A stretch of DNA of 33,096 nt from Rhizobiales bacterium Ga0077548 (GCA_001464215.1 LNEZ01000007.1:1-33096), one strand, 5' to 3'; positions 23,512 through 32,496 are shown, numbered from the stretch's first letter. Numbers and translations are program-made. The notes: generated by a model from the sequence alone, not told the origin.

Positions 23512-24881
23512 TGACTTTGCTCGGGCCAAGTTCCCAGAAGCAAGCGATTGGCGCGGACGTGACGCAGCCGAAGAACCGCATGAAGATGCGCTATGGCTTC
23601 AATGAGATTTACGGATGGTGGCATTTTTCGCAGGGCGACCACCGCGAGGAAATCCAGCGCCGTCTGCGCCTGATGGATACCAAGGTCGTTCGTGTCTTTG
23701 TGTTCGATCAGCCGGTACCCGATCCATTCAAGGACTGGCAATCTTTCGAGGGTATGTTGCAGGCGATCCTCGACATCGGCGCAAAGCCGATGATTACCTT
23801 CGCCAAGTTTCCTCCGCCGTATGATCGCGCAAAGAATATAAAAGACTTCGTCACGCGTGTGTCTGAAGTTGTGTGGGGCTGTATCGAGCGTTGGGGCGGA
23901 CAAGAAGTAAGCGAGTGGTACTGGTGCGTATGGAACGAGCCCAATAACCTGATTGTCGGCGGCGATCTGAACTTCGGTCAGTACCGCAAAATCTACGAAG
24001 CGCTGTCTGAGGAAATATTACGGCAACTATCGCCTTACCTCGGCGCGCGAAAGGCCATGATCGGCGGGCCTGCGATTGACGGCACGCATCGTGCCTACTG
24101 GATGGACTGGATCGCGCGTCTCGTATCCGAAGTCGACGAGCGCAAAGTAGGTTTCGTGTCATGGCATTGTTACGGCGATTGGCGTCCCGCCGTGCCGAGC
24201 AAGTCGCTGGGGCTTCAAATGTGGGGTTCGCCGGACTCCCCGAATGGCGATACCTTCGAGACGTTGTTGCTGTCGCAGACGCCGGGCTACGAGTCGCGTG
24301 CACGCGGGGTCTCGCGTCTGCTGCATGGTCACAGCGCACTCAACGTGTGCGGCGAGTTGAATACTGTCTCACATCACGAATATTATTACACGCTGGGGCA
24401 CAACCAGAATTTACTCGGTGCCGCCTATTACGCGTCCGCGTTGATCCACCTGATCCGCGGCGGCGCCGATCTTGAAATGCGCTGGACTGCAACTTCGCAT
24501 AGCGAGGCCTATGGACTTGTATATTTAGACGGCAAGCCGAGTCCCGCGGCGCTCGCAAAGCAGCTGTTTGCGCAGCACGTTAAATTCGGAGACGAGATCA
24601 GTTTCCCGGTAAATCGTGCGGACAGCCCTCATCTCGATGTCATCGTCGCGCACGGCGCGGGGGGGCGTACCAGCGCGATATTCGTAAACTCGTCGCGCGA
24701 TGCAATATCGCTAGTGCCGCAGGCGATGGATGCATCGCTGGAAGACTGTAATAGCCTTTTCCGCCTCGATCAGACCACCGGCGAGCGCGTATTGGCGGAG
24801 AGGCTTCGTGGCGAGTTCATATTGAACGGCTACGGGATCGGCGTAATAACCAACACCGGCACGGCTACCGTATTTGATTGA
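23511..24881 (+). CDS. GH39-like glycoside hydrolase, no signal peptide
   Basis: This 456-residue protein has the layout of a clan-A (beta/alpha)8 glycosidase. MRYGFNEIYGWWHFS opens the barrel, KVVRVFVFDQ and KPMITFAKFPPPY are barrel strands, and the likely acid/base is Glu143 in WCVWNEPNN. VSWHCYGDW follows, and the likely nucleophile is Glu282 in NVCGELNT. A C-terminal beta domain (from about 370) ends NGYGIGVI. The arrangement is closest to GH39, which holds beta-xylosidases and the Psl-biosynthesis hydrolase PslG. No signal peptide or membrane helix is visible, so the protein appears cytosolic or non-classically exported. It starts one base inside the previous stop (TAATG) with GAGGAG very close. 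An internal ATG at 23580 is possible. Substrate inferred from context: the island's own glycan or lipid-linked intermediate. Confidence 0.78.
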   Translation: MTLLGPSSQKQAIGADVTQPKNRMKMRYGFNEIYGWWHFSQGDHREEIQRRLRLMDTKVVRVFVFDQPVPDPFKDWQSFEGMLQAILDIGAKPMITFAKFPPPYDRAKNIKDFVTRVSEVVWGCIERWGGQEVSEWYWCVWNEPNNLIVGGDLNFGQYRKIYEALSEEILRQLSPYLGARKAMIGGPAIDGTHRAYWMDWIARLVSEVDERKVGFVSWHCYGDWRPAVPSKSLGLQMWGSPDSPNGDTFETLLLSQTPGYESRARGVSRLLHGHSALNVCGELNTVSHHEYYYTLGHNQNLLGAAYYASALIHLIRGGADLEMRWTATSHSEAYGLVYLDGKPSPAALAKQLFAQHVKFGDEISFPVNRADSPHLDVIVAHGAGGRTSAIFVNSSRDAISLVPQAMDASLEDCNSLFRLDQTTGERVLAERLRGEFILNGYGIGVITNTGTATVFD

Positions 24882-24899
24882 GAGCTGAGGGAGCACAAA

Positions 24900-25460
24900 G
24901 TGGATAAAGCATTTGGCTGGCTTGGCGAAATTTTTCAGACCTTGCTTCGGATCATACCGTGGCTCGTGATCGTGCCGGCAACGCACCGCGGTGTCGCTTT
25001 CGTGCGCGGCTTCAAGGTGAAGGAGTGGGCACCGGGCCTGCATTGGTACTGGCCTGTAGTTACGACTTACAAGCTTCTGGTAGTGGTGCGGCAGACCGTT
25101 CGTATTCAGTCCAAAGTGATCATGACCAAGGACCTCAAGACGGTCACCGTCGGGTCGTTGGTTACTTATCACATCAACGACGTGGTTGCCGCTGGCGTGA
25201 CCGTCGCCGATCTCGTGTCGGACGTGATCGAGCGCTCGCAAGCCGCTATTCTTGCCGCTGTATCCAAGAACACGATCGAGTCCATTCAGGCGGACCGACT
25301 CGGATTCAACAAGGAGCTGACCGAGCGCGTCGCGGAAGTATTGAACGGGTATGGCGTCGAAATACACCAGGCGCAGTTGACCGAATTCGCGCCATGCACG
25401 GCGTTTGCGGTAAACGGCAACGCGGCAGTCGGCAGCTATTCGCTCTGGACCGGCTTCTAA
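24900..25460 (+). CDS. short SPFH/band-7 domain protein
   Basis: This 186-residue protein starts at GTG 24900 with GAGGGAG six bases upstream, 18 bases after the hydrolase gene. An N-terminal hydrophobic segment (LLRIIPWLVIVP) precedes a band-7/stomatin-like domain with GVAFVRGFKVKEWAPGLHWYWP, VRQTVRIQSKVIMTKDLKTVTVG, VTYHINDV and LAAVSKNTIESIQADRLGFNKELTERV. Such proteins oligomerise on the inner membrane and often scaffold other membrane proteins. The long coiled-coil tail of typical stomatins is missing; the protein ends soon after GVEIHQAQLTEFAPC. It could organise the glycan machinery, but the link rests only on adjacency. Confidence 0.8.
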   Translation: MDKAFGWLGEIFQTLLRIIPWLVIVPATHRGVAFVRGFKVKEWAPGLHWYWPVVTTYKLLVVVRQTVRIQSKVIMTKDLKTVTVGSLVTYHINDVVAAGVTVADLVSDVIERSQAAILAAVSKNTIESIQADRLGFNKELTERVAEVLNGYGVEIHQAQLTEFAPCTAFAVNGNAAVGSYSLWTGF

Positions 25461-25462
25461 CT

Positions 25463-25477
25463 CCGCTAAACGAGCGG
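25463..25477 (+). terminator. small hairpin after the SPFH gene
   Basis: CCGCT, loop AAACG, AGCGG: a 5-bp perfect stem starting 2 bases after the stop, followed by only TT. It may mark the end of the glycan operon, but it is weak as a terminator. Confidence 0.25.
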
Positions 25478-25528
25478 TTGACCGGGCGGAATTGCTCCGG
25501 TTGAATCGCCTTTTACGGAGTTCCCCGA

Positions 25529-26692
25529 ATGCCCGTGTTGAACCGCATCGCCGACCAATCCGGCGAGGTCGCCGAGTGGCGGCGTTATCTGCACCAGTAT
25601 CCCGAGCTGATGTACGAAGTGCACGAGACCGCGAAAACGGTCACGGACAAGCTGAAGGCATTCGGTTGCGATGAAGTGGTGCCAGGCATCGGGCGTACCG
25701 GCGTGGTCGGCGTAATCAAAGGCAACAAGCCGGGCGACAAAGTGATCGGCCTGCGCGCGGACATGGACGCGCTGCCGCTGGATGAGATCACCAAGCTTCC
25801 TTACGCGTCGAAAATTCCGGGCAAGATGCACGCCTGCGGCCATGACGGGCATACCGCGATGCTGCTCGGCGCAGCCAGACATCTTTGTGAGACGAGAAAT
25901 TTCGCGGGCACCGCGATCGTGATCTTTCAGCCGGCAGAAGAAGGCGGTGCCGGCGCAAAGGCCATGATCGACGACGGTCTGATGACGCGCTTCAAGATCG
26001 GCGAAGTCTACGGTATGCACAATATGCCTGGTCTTCCGATCGGACAGTTCGCGATGCGAACCGGTCCGATCATGGCGGCGGCAGACCGCCTCGCAATCGA
26101 AATCGAAGGTGTCGGCGGCCATGCGGCACGTCCACACTTTGCGGTCGATACCGTGCTTGTGGGCGCGCAGATTATCAACGCGTTACAAAGCATCGTCTCC
26201 CGCAATGTCGATCCGCTGGAGAGCGCAGTGATCTCGATCACGCTGTTTCAGGCGGGACACACCGACAACGTCATTCCGCAAACCGCGCTCCTGCGTGGCA
26301 CTGCGCGCAGTTTGCGCGCAAGCATCCGCGATCTTCTGGAAAAGCGCATCGTTGAAGTTGCGGAAGGCGTTGCGAAACTCTACGGCGCGAAAGTCAAAGT
26401 GAACTATTCGCGCGACTATCCAGTCGTCGTGAACCATGAACAGAATGTCGATTTTGCATCTTCCGTCGCGCGCGAAATTGCCGGCGAAGCGAACGTCGAT
26501 ACCCGCACGCCGCCGGTCATGGGCGGCGAGGACTTCGCGTTCATGCTCGAAGCACGGCCCGGTGCATTTATCTTCATGGGCAACGGCGACAGCGCGAACC
26601 TGCACCATCCGGCCTACGACTTTAACGACAGCGCAATTCCTTATGGCGCGTCGTATTGGGTACGGCTCGTCGAAAAGTCGATGCCGGCTTAA
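25529..26692 (+). CDS. M20-family amidohydrolase (hippurate hydrolase-like)
   Basis: This 387-residue metallo-amidohydrolase of the M20D type hydrolyses N-acyl amino acids or similar amides in the cytosol. Metal-site residues are in place: Cys103 and His105 in HACGHDGHTAML, Glu137/Glu138 in QPAEEGG, His164 in YGMHNMPGLP, and His359/His360 in LHHPAYDFND. The lid/dimer domain contains GVGGHAARPH, and MGGEDFAFMLEARPGAF is a family block. GGAG lies 8 bases before the ATG. The stop codon is part of the second palindromic repeat. It is not obviously related to the glycan genes; the true substrate is unknown. Confidence 0.92.
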   Translation: MPVLNRIADQSGEVAEWRRYLHQYPELMYEVHETAKTVTDKLKAFGCDEVVPGIGRTGVVGVIKGNKPGDKVIGLRADMDALPLDEITKLPYASKIPGKMHACGHDGHTAMLLGAARHLCETRNFAGTAIVIFQPAEEGGAGAKAMIDDGLMTRFKIGEVYGMHNMPGLPIGQFAMRTGPIMAAADRLAIEIEGVGGHAARPHFAVDTVLVGAQIINALQSIVSRNVDPLESAVISITLFQAGHTDNVIPQTALLRGTARSLRASIRDLLEKRIVEVAEGVAKLYGAKVKVNYSRDYPVVVNHEQNVDFASSVAREIAGEANVDTRTPPVMGGEDFAFMLEARPGAFIFMGNGDSANLHHPAYDFNDSAIPYGASYWVRLVEKSMPA

Positions 26693-26739
26693 GCATGATC
26701 CCGAAAAGTGAGTACCGGTTTTCGGATCGGATTATGCTT
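26691..26739. repeat. REP-like nested palindromic repeat, copy 2
   Basis: The outer arms AAGCATGATC (26691-26700) and GATTATGCTT (26730-26739) pair with one G-T position. The inner CCGAAAA (26701-26707) pairs with TTTTCGG (26719-26725) around ACCGGT. It is copy 1 in reverse orientation with the same core but different, still self-complementary outer arms. It lies between two convergent genes and overlaps the amidohydrolase stop, where it could also terminate transcription. Confidence 0.85.
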
Positions 26740-26744
26740 CAAAA

Positions 26745-27653
26745 TTAAACCGCGCGTTTCTTGAACGGTTCGGTGGCAAGCGTAATTCCACCGAGCACGA
26801 GCGCAAGTCCGATCGCATGATAGGCGTAAAGCTTTTCGCCGAGCGTGGTCACGGCGAGTGCCGCGCCATAGGCCGGCAGCAGATAAAGAGACATACCGGT
26901 CAGCGACGGTCCCGCGCGCTTGACTAGAATTTGATAGAATCCGAATGCAATCACGGACGGAAACAGCGCGAGCGCCAGGATTGCGGTCCACTGGTCCTTA
27001 CCGTGCGGAAATGCATTCAGCGCAAACAATTCGTAGAGCATGAACGGCGCGAGTGTGAGGGACCCGGCAAGCGTGATTGCAGCGAAGAGCGGCAAGGTTG
27101 GCAGCGTCTTTAATTCCTTGCGCTTCAGGATGACGGAATAAATCGCCCAAGCGAAGGCACAGATCGCAATCCCGATATCGCCAACGCTGAATTGCCATGT
27201 GAGCAGGCGGCTTACCTCGCCGTGCAGAATGATGACCGCGACACCGGCAAACCCGATCAACGTACCGAGAAGCCGTGCGGCGGAAAGTTTCTCACGATAG
27301 AAATAAGCCTCGAGCAGCACGATCGAAATCGCCGAAGACGAGTAGATCAGCGCGGCATTGCTCGCAGTCGTGTATCGAAGCGATAGATAAACACCGGCGC
27401 CGCAGATCACGATGCCGAGCACGCCGAGCCACAACAGCTCTCGCCATAACGCGCGAAAGTCCGCGAAGTGATCGATAAGGCCACGCCAGGCGAAGGGTAA
27501 GAGCATTAAACTCGCGAGCGACCAGCGCCAGAAAGCAAGCGTTGAGGGTTCGACCGAATAAGTCACCGCGCGTCCGATGATCAGATTGGAGACGAAGAAA
27601 AGCGGCATGACGAGCAGAAGCGCGTAGGTGCCGAGGCGGGATGATGGCTGCAT
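26745..27653 (-). CDS. EamA-family (DMT superfamily) transporter
   Basis: This 302-residue inner-membrane protein has about ten predicted helices arranged as two EamA repeats. Repeat one starts at TYALLLVMPLFFVSNLIIGRA and includes AFWRWSLASLMLLPFAW; repeat two covers FSVGDIGIAICAFAWAIYSVILKRK and the later SLYLLPAYGAALAV. The short C-terminus is basic (EPFKKRAV). Such proteins export amino acids or other small metabolites; the substrate cannot be told from sequence. It stands alone on the minus strand, with the palindromic repeat 6 bases past its stop and a downstream-facing SPOR-like gene 55 bases behind its start. Confidence 0.9.
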   Translation of the reverse strand: MQPSSRLGTYALLLVMPLFFVSNLIIGRAVTYSVEPSTLAFWRWSLASLMLLPFAWRGLIDHFADFRALWRELLWLGVLGIVICGAGVYLSLRYTTASNAALIYSSSAISIVLLEAYFYREKLSAARLLGTLIGFAGVAVIILHGEVSRLLTWQFSVGDIGIAICAFAWAIYSVILKRKELKTLPTLPLFAAITLAGSLTLAPFMLYELFALNAFPHGKDQWTAILALALFPSVIAFGFYQILVKRAGPSLTGMSLYLLPAYGAALAVTTLGEKLYAYHAIGLALVLGGITLATEPFKKRAV

Positions 27654-27708
27654 GGCGCGGTCGCTTTAGCCTGAAGCAGAGGCGCGAGCTACGGCGGAAA
27701 TGCAGAGC

Positions 27709-28554
27709 TTAGCGCAGAGAAAGGCGCTGTCCGTCGAAGACGGTCGGAATGCAGGGCACACCGCTGGTTTGCAGCCGGGCGCAGACCCGCGCCGCGGCTG
27801 ATGCATTCGGGATCGGCCCGACCACCAGCCGCAATTCGACCGTGCCGGATTTGGTGCCTTCCTTGATACTGATCAGCGGCCGCAATCCGTCGAGTGTAGA
27901 ACCGTGATTGCCGCGTAGCGTTGCCCAGCGCGCACGCAACCCGTCCACGGTCTTCTCGCCGCCCAGGTCGACCCCGAACTCGGTGCGGGTCGTATTCGGT
28001 GTGTCGGGCGTCGGCGGCGAAGGCGGCGAGTTGTCGTAAGGCGCAACAGGCGGTGTCGCTGCGACTGTCATATTCGTTTGCGCTGCCGGCGGCGGTGCGA
28101 ACTGGTTGTTTGTCTGCGGGCGCGGTTCGGGATTGGGCGGTGCGATGATCTGCACCGGGGGCGCGGTTGGCGGCGCCAACGGCGCGTCATCGGTGAGCGG
28201 AGGCACGCGCTTCTGCGGGATAGTGGCCGTAATATCCCCGACCGAGCGCTCAAGCTGCTCGAGGCGGGTCGATAACCGGTCGCGCTCGGTAGCCAGCACC
28301 CGCACGGCGTCGTTGAGGCGGTTAATCTCGCGTTCGGATTGCGGGTTGATCACCACCTGTGGCGGCGCTGGCGTCATGGCAACCGGCGTATTGATCAGGG
28401 GAGCTCTGCCGTCGCGCCAGATATAGATCGAGCCGGAGGCGCTGATCGCGCCGATTGCGGCAATCGCCCAGACCGCATAGGTCGCAGCCAGCCGCGGAGC
28501 CTTTTTCGCGGGCTTGCGGTCTTTGCGGGGGTCGATCTTGGGCGTAACGGTCAT
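27709..28554 (-). CDS. single-pass membrane protein with SPOR-like C-terminus
   Basis: The 281-residue protein has a basic N-terminus and one membrane helix (TYAVWAIAAIGAISASGSIYIW, shown in part; about residues 25-46). A short predicted coiled coil follows (EREINRLNDAVRVLATERD...LEQLERSV), then a Pro/Ala-rich spacer of about 90 residues. The C-terminal domain, from FGVDLGGEKTVDGLRARW to VFDGQRLSLR, has the look of an SPOR fold: VELRLVVGPIPNASAAARVC resembles the usual Y.V.VG.F...A.A. SPOR domains bind denuded peptidoglycan at division sites. The match is by pattern only. It diverges from glmU across 120 bases. Confidence 0.72.
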   Translation of the reverse strand: MTVTPKIDPRKDRKPAKKAPRLAATYAVWAIAAIGAISASGSIYIWRDGRAPLINTPVAMTPAPPQVVINPQSEREINRLNDAVRVLATERDRLSTRLEQLERSVGDITATIPQKRVPPLTDDAPLAPPTAPPVQIIAPPNPEPRPQTNNQFAPPPAAQTNMTVAATPPVAPYDNSPPSPPTPDTPNTTRTEFGVDLGGEKTVDGLRARWATLRGNHGSTLDGLRPLISIKEGTKSGTVELRLVVGPIPNASAAARVCARLQTSGVPCIPTVFDGQRLSLR

Positions 28555-28674
28555 ACGGCCTGCAGAATCGCGAATCGCTTTCGGGAATCTAGCAGAGTCG
28601 GCGCTATAACCCGCTGCTGGCTTCCGGCTGCAGCCCTCTTGGGCTAAACCGCCTCCGCCGCTGACCCCGGCCTC

Positions 28675-30036
28675 ATGGCAAATGGAATTGGGAACGGACT
28701 ATTGGCTTCAACGACGATCCTCATCCTTGCTGCCGGCGAAGGCACCCGTATGCGCTCGGCGCTGCCCAAGGTGCTGCACAAAGTTGGCGGACGAACGCTG
28801 ATCGGCCATGTCGTCGAAGCAGCCAAGGCGAGCGGCGCGAAAGCGCTCGATGTCGTGATCGGGCCGGAGCGCGACGATGTTGCCGCCGAGATCCGGCATC
28901 GTGCAGCAGGGGCCGGCATCCACGTCCAGCGCGAACGGCTTGGTACGGCGCACGCAGTGCTTTGCGCGAAACGGACCCTCGGACAAGGAAACGATCTGAT
29001 CGTCGCTTTTGGCGATACGCCGCTCGTCCGCGCGGAGACTTTTTCGATGCTGGCGGATTCGCTGAAAGATGCAGCGGTCGCCGTGCTTGGTTTCCGGCCC
29101 ACGAACCCGCACGGCTACGGTCGTTTGATCGAAGAAAACGGCAATCTCGTCGCGATCCGCGAAGAGAAGGATACGAGCGATGCGGAAAAGAAGATCACGC
29201 TCTGCAACGCAGGCATCATGGCCTTCGCGGGCAAATACGCGCTTACGCTGATCGAAGCAATCGGAAACGACAACGCCAAGCGTGAATATTACCTGACGGA
29301 CGCGGTCGCTCTTGCACGCGCCCGAAATCTGAACGTCACGGTGCGCGAAGCGCCGGAGGAGGAAGTCATGGGTATCAACGATCGCGCGCAGCTCGCCGAA
29401 GCGGAAGCAGAGTTGCAGAGGCGTATGCGCAAGGCAGCGCTCGAAGCCGGCGTCACGCTGGTCGCCCCCGAAACGGTCTTCTTCAGCGCCGATACCAAGC
29501 TCGGCAAGGATGTAACAATCGAGCCGAATGTGGTGTTCGGTCCGGGTGTCTTGGTGAAGGACGGCGCGACGATCAAGGCCTTCTCACATCTCGAAGGCGC
29601 CGAAGTCGGCGAAGGCGCATCGGTCGGCCCGTTCGCGCGGCTGCGCCCCGGCACAAAACTCGGCGCAAAAACCAAGATCGGAAACTTTGTCGAAGTGAAA
29701 GCGGCAACCTTCGCCGAAGGCGCGAAGGCAAACCACCTTTCGTACATTGGCGATGCTTCCGTTGGCGCGAAAGCGAACATCGGCGCGGGCACGATCACGT
29801 GTAACTTTGACGGCTTCGACAAGAGCAAGACCGAGATCGGCGAGGGCGCATTCATCGGCTCGAATTCCGCGCTAGTGGCGCCGGTAAAGATCGGCGCGGG
29901 TGCTTATGTGGGTTCCGGCTCGGTGATTACCGACGATGTTCCCGCCGACGCACTTGCGCTCGGACGCGGCAAACAGGCCGTTAAGGAAGGCTGGGCGGCC
30001 TCCGAGCGGAAACGGCGCGGAAAAGCCGCGAAATAG
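28675..30036 (+). CDS. glmU: bifunctional UDP-GlcNAc pyrophosphorylase/GlcN-1-P acetyltransferase
   Basis: GlmU acetylates glucosamine-1-phosphate and couples it to UTP, giving UDP-GlcNAc for peptidoglycan and lipopolysaccharide. The 453-residue length is normal. The N-terminal uridylyltransferase has [19 protein letters not shown] and [11 protein letters not shown]. The C-terminal left-handed beta-helix has hexapeptide repeats and [39 protein letters not shown] and [17 protein letters not shown]. The ATG at 28675 has no clear Shine-Dalgarno sequence; a TTG at 28702, preceded by GGAACGGA, would give a start nearer the usual distance from LAAGEG and is a real alternative. glmS follows after 117 bases, so the whole amino-sugar route is together. 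Confidence 0.97.
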   Translation: MANGIGNGLLASTTILILAAGEGTRMRSALPKVLHKVGGRTLIGHVVEAAKASGAKALDVVIGPERDDVAAEIRHRAAGAGIHVQRERLGTAHAVLCAKRTLGQGNDLIVAFGDTPLVRAETFSMLADSLKDAAVAVLGFRPTNPHGYGRLIEENGNLVAIREEKDTSDAEKKITLCNAGIMAFAGKYALTLIEAIGNDNAKREYYLTDAVALARARNLNVTVREAPEEEVMGINDRAQLAEAEAELQRRMRKAALEAGVTLVAPETVFFSADTKLGKDVTIEPNVVFGPGVLVKDGATIKAFSHLEGAEVGEGASVGPFARLRPGTKLGAKTKIGNFVEVKAATFAEGAKANHLSYIGDASVGAKANIGAGTITCNFDGFDKSKTEIGEGAFIGSNSALVAPVKIGAGAYVGSGSVITDDVPADALALGRGKQAVKEGWAASERKRRGKAAK

Positions 30037-30153
30037 GATTAACGAAGCGTCGAAATCCTCGGTAATGGATTTTGATTTCGCTCTATTCGGGAACCGCTCT
30101 TAAACGGGTCCAGGGATAGACTCGCGGGACATTGGAGAGGGTCGGCCAGTCGT

Positions 30154-31977
30154 ATGTGCGGCATTGTAGGTATTCTCGGTAAGTCGGCGGTCGCGCCGCA
30201 GCTCGTCGAAGCGCTGAAGCTGCTCGAATATCGCGGCTACGACTCCGCGGGCGTTGCCACGCTTGAGGGCGGAGCGCTCACGCGCCGCCGCGCCGAAGGT
30301 AAATTGCGCGAACTCGAAACGCGCCTGCACCGCGAACCGTTGAACGGCACCATCGGTATCGGCCATACGCGCTGGGCGACACATGGCGCACCAAACGAAA
30401 CCAACGCACATCCGCACGCGACCGAAAGGCTTGCCGTTGTACACAACGGCATTATCGAGAACTTCCGCGAGTTGCGCGAAGAACTTGAGAAAAGCGGCGC
30501 GAAATTCCTGACCGAAACCGATACCGAAGTCGTCGCCCACCTTGTCACGATCGCAATGGATAAGGGCAAGAGCCCGGTAGAAGCGGTGAAGGAGTCTTTG
30601 CCGAGGTTGCGTGGCGCTTTCGCACTCGGATTCATCTTCAACGGCGAGAACGATCTCATGATCGGCGCGCGCAAAGGCAGTCCGCTCGCGATCGGCTATG
30701 GCCCCGGAGAGATGTATCTCGGTTCCGATGCCATAGCGCTGGCCCCCATGACCGACACTATCGCGTATCTCGAAGAAGGCGACTTCGCGGTACTCACGCG
30801 CAAGGGCGTCGAAATCTTCGACGAGCAGGGCAAGCGCGTCGAGCGCACCGTGCAGAAGGTGGCAGCTGGCTCCTTCATCGTCGACAAGGGCAACCATCGC
30901 CACTTCATGGCGAAAGAAATCCACGAGCAGCCAGAAGTTGTCGGCCACACGCTCTCGCACTACATCGATATGTCTCGTGAGGAGGTCCGCCTCCCGAATC
31001 TTACGTTCGACTTTAAAAGCATCGACAGAATTACGATCTCGGCCTGCGGCACGGCGTTCTATGCGGGCCTGGTTGCGAAATACTGGTTCGAGCGTTTTGC
31101 GCGGATCACGGTCGATGTTGATATCGCGTCCGAGTTCCGCTATCGCGACGCACCGCTTGCAAAGAACGGCCTTGCAATCTTTGTCTCACAATCCGGTGAG
31201 ACTGCCGATACGCTCGCTTCGCTCCGCTACGCCAAGGAGCATAGCCAGCACACGCTTTCGATCGTGAATGTCCCGACCTCGACGATCGCGCGCGAGAGCG
31301 GCGCGATCATGCCGACGCTGGCGGGCCCTGAGATCGGCGTTGCTTCGACCAAAGCCTTCACCTGTCAGTTGGCAGCACTCGCCGTGCTTGCGATCGGTGC
31401 CGGCAAAGCGCGCGGCCATCTTTCGCGCGAAGACGAACGCAAACTCGTTCATGCGCTGATCGAAGTGCCGCGTCATATGGCCGAGGCGCTTAAGCTCGAA
31501 CACGAGATCGAACGGCTTGCAAAGCAGATCGTGGACGCGAACGACGTGCTCTATCTGGGTCGCGGTACGAATTATCCGCTCGCGCTCGAAGGCGCGCTGA
31601 AGCTCAAGGAAATCTCATACATTCACGCGGAAGGCTATGCTGCCGGTGAATTGAAGCACGGACCGATTGCACTGATCGACGAACAGATGCCGGTCGTCGT
31701 GATCGCGCCGCATGATTTCGTGTTCGAGAAGACGGCATCGAATATGCAGGAAGTGCTCGCGCGAGGCGGGCGCATCATTCTTGTCACGGACCGCAAAGGC
31801 GCAGCAGCGGCTGGCGTAAAAGCCGAAGCCGTGCTGACGCTCCCCGATATGCCGGCGACCGTGACGCCGCTCGTGTTCGCGATCCCCGTGCAGTTGCTCG
31901 CCTATCACGTCGCAGTGCTGCGCGGGACCGACGTGGACCAGCCGCGCAATCTCGCGAAATCAGTCACCGTCGAATAA
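30154..31977 (+). CDS. glmS: glutamine-fructose-6-phosphate aminotransferase (isomerizing)
   Basis: GlmS makes glucosamine-6-phosphate from fructose-6-phosphate and glutamine, the entry step to UDP-GlcNAc. The 607-residue protein opens with CGIVGILGK; Cys2 is the glutaminase nucleophile. The glutaminase domain has YRGYDSAGVA, GIGHTRWATHG and HPHA. Two SIS sugar-binding domains follow, with ACGTAFYAG, SQSGETADTL, ALEGALKLKEISYIHAEGY and the C-terminal DQPRNLAKSVTVE. GGAGAGG lies about 13 bases before the ATG. No glmS ribozyme is expected in this group and none was seen in the 117-base gap before it. Confidence 0.98.
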   Translation: MCGIVGILGKSAVAPQLVEALKLLEYRGYDSAGVATLEGGALTRRRAEGKLRELETRLHREPLNGTIGIGHTRWATHGAPNETNAHPHATERLAVVHNGIIENFRELREELEKSGAKFLTETDTEVVAHLVTIAMDKGKSPVEAVKESLPRLRGAFALGFIFNGENDLMIGARKGSPLAIGYGPGEMYLGSDAIALAPMTDTIAYLEEGDFAVLTRKGVEIFDEQGKRVERTVQKVAAGSFIVDKGNHRHFMAKEIHEQPEVVGHTLSHYIDMSREEVRLPNLTFDFKSIDRITISACGTAFYAGLVAKYWFERFARITVDVDIASEFRYRDAPLAKNGLAIFVSQSGETADTLASLRYAKEHSQHTLSIVNVPTSTIARESGAIMPTLAGPEIGVASTKAFTCQLAALAVLAIGAGKARGHLSREDERKLVHALIEVPRHMAEALKLEHEIERLAKQIVDANDVLYLGRGTNYPLALEGALKLKEISYIHAEGYAAGELKHGPIALIDEQMPVVVIAPHDFVFEKTASNMQEVLARGGRIILVTDRKGAAAAGVKAEAVLTLPDMPATVTPLVFAIPVQLLAYHVAVLRGTDVDQPRNLAKSVTVE

Positions 31978-31980
31978 CGC

Positions 31981-32376
31981 TCAACGGAAGATGCGAAAGT
32001 ATCCTGATCCACAGATCGCGCTGAAGAGTTGCGCCTTCGTGTAATGCCCGCGGATATGCAAAGCCGATGTAGGGCGTGGCGTGATGCCTGCGGCTTCGAT
32101 GCGGATCACGCCTGTATCTTCGTTGATAAAGCCGGTCCAGCTTGCATCGCCGCTCTCGAACGCAATGATGCCGCCCGAGACGCGAACTTCGGCAATCTCT
32201 ACTCTATGCGGGCAACTCTCCCCGGCATGATTATAGCCGCGCGCCGCGCGGTAAATACCCTCAGGCAGCGGGCTTTCGAGCCGCGCTATTGCGGGCGTCA
32301 GTAGTGCCAGGGGTGCTGCGAGGAGCAGGCCGTGCAGCCAGAAGGTCAGCGGCTTCTTGGATGACAATGCGATCAC
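31981..32376 (-). CDS. small exported protein of unknown function
   Basis: I do not recognise this family. With a GTG start at 32376 the protein is about 131 residues and begins with a clean signal peptide (KKPLTFWLHGLLLAAPLALLT...AIA). An upstream ATG at 32427 would add 17 residues that spoil the signal. The mature part has two Cys (ESCPHRVE and FSAICGSGYF) that could form a disulfide, and beta-rich segments (GIIAFESGDASWTGFI, GVIRIEAAG). Its stop is 3 bases from the convergent glmS stop. A periplasmic location is likely; nothing further is supported. Confidence 0.65.
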   Translation of the reverse strand: MIALSSKKPLTFWLHGLLLAAPLALLTPAIARLESPLPEGIYRAARGYNHAGESCPHRVEIAEVRVSGGIIAFESGDASWTGFINEDTGVIRIEAAGITPRPTSALHIRGHYTKAQLFSAICGSGYFRIFR

Positions 32377-32468
32377 GAAAGCGTTCCGGCCGGCGGCGCC
32401 GAAGGCCGCTCTCCGCGATCTAGGCACCGCGTCCCCGCGATATCAAGCCTTCGGCCTATGCCGTGAAT

Positions 32469-32496
32469 TTGATAAGGAAGTACTCGACGATACTTT
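32469..32496 (+). promoter_or_regulatory. candidate promoter for the DUF805 gene
   Basis: TTGATA (32469-32474) and TACTTT (32491-32496), 16 bases apart, lie in the AT-richer spacer about 55 bases before the ATG. A weak but plausible pair. Confidence 0.3.

Noticed and set aside
30037..30153. glmS ribozyme or riboswitch before glmS
   Set aside because: No conserved ribozyme core is recognisable in the 117 bases, and the element is known from Gram-positive bacteria. Only a weak GAAATCC/GGATTTT repeat is present.
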